Positions 13,197-13,235 of a DNA stretch of 13,235 bases are shown here, piece after piece (within the stretch, counting starts at the first letter, position 1; each line of letters starts with the position of its first letter). Source of the DNA: Lunatibacter sp035460985 (GTDB taxonomy: Bacteria > Bacteroidota > Bacteroidia > Cytophagales > Cyclobacteriaceae). A program made the position numbers and the translations under genes. The notes below the pieces were generated by a model. The model ran no database searches. It saw only the letters and a list, made by a program, of their open reading frames with translations, and was not told the DNA's origin. The stretch lies in NCBI GenBank assembly GCA_035460985.1, contig DATHWC010000017.1, positions 1-13,235 of the forward strand, written 5' to 3'.

Positions 13197-13235
13197 ATGA
13201 TAGAACTTAAGAAAAAAATAGACAGAATGGTATCC
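13197..13235 (+). CDS. dctQ: Start of probable TRAP small membrane subunit, cut by the window end
   Basis: Thirteen codons are visible (MIELKKKIDRMVS), starting 5 bases after the dctP stop with AAAGG just upstream as a possible ribosome-binding site. A basic N-terminus before a membrane helix, directly after dctP, is how DctQ small subunits usually begin. The identity rests on position alone; the sequence is too short for a domain call. Confidence 0.6.
   Translation, partial: MIELKKKIDRMVS

Overview
The window most likely comes from a Bacteroidota chromosome of the Cytophagales type; Cyclobacteriaceae is my best guess. The signs are AT-rich leaders without clear Shine-Dalgarno sequences, a TAnnTTTG-like promoter element, a Tat-exported Gfo/Idh/MocA protein paired with a DUF6807 (PmoA-like) protein, and lipoprotein-anchored sugar-acid uptake. 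The family placement is inference.

The left part (about 1-4450) is accessory. Positions 1-960 hold no convincing gene but several compact hairpins, including two tandem pairs that look like dispersed REP-type repeats. An ATPase with a DUF4143 nuclease-like C-terminus follows (962-2113). Just upstream of it lie two near-identical palindromes centred on GATTATAATC, 32 bp apart. After a short degenerate octamer repeat comes a complete IS3-family insertion sequence (2181-3692) with orfA, orfB and an A AAA AAG frameshift site. Its left end carries three copies of a CCTRAAWANNNTTTAC box. Next is a type II toxin-antitoxin pair (3900-4440).

The right part (about 4552-13235) is a hexuronate catabolism locus in two divergent arms. 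The minus-strand arm runs uxaA (altronate dehydratase), an SDR that fits D-mannonate oxidoreductase, uxuA (mannonate dehydratase), a Tat-exported Gfo/Idh/MocA oxidoreductase and a secreted DUF6807 protein, and ends at a strong terminator (4552-4582). The plus-strand arm runs kdgK (2-keto-3-deoxygluconate kinase), a TRAP-type substrate-binding lipoprotein, and the first 13 codons of what is probably the small TRAP membrane subunit.

The arms share a 129-bp divergent region. It holds a near-perfect 20-bp LacI-type operator (GCAATCGATTGC core) and a U-rich attenuator-like hairpin. A coherent model is that TRAP imports a hexuronate or aldonate, the SDR makes mannonate from fructuronate, UxuA and UxaA dehydrate mannonate and altronate to KDG, and KdgK phosphorylates it. 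Hexuronate isomerase, tagaturonate reductase and KDPG aldolase are not in the window. The exported pair may pre-process an uronate-containing substrate outside the cytoplasm, but that role is speculative.
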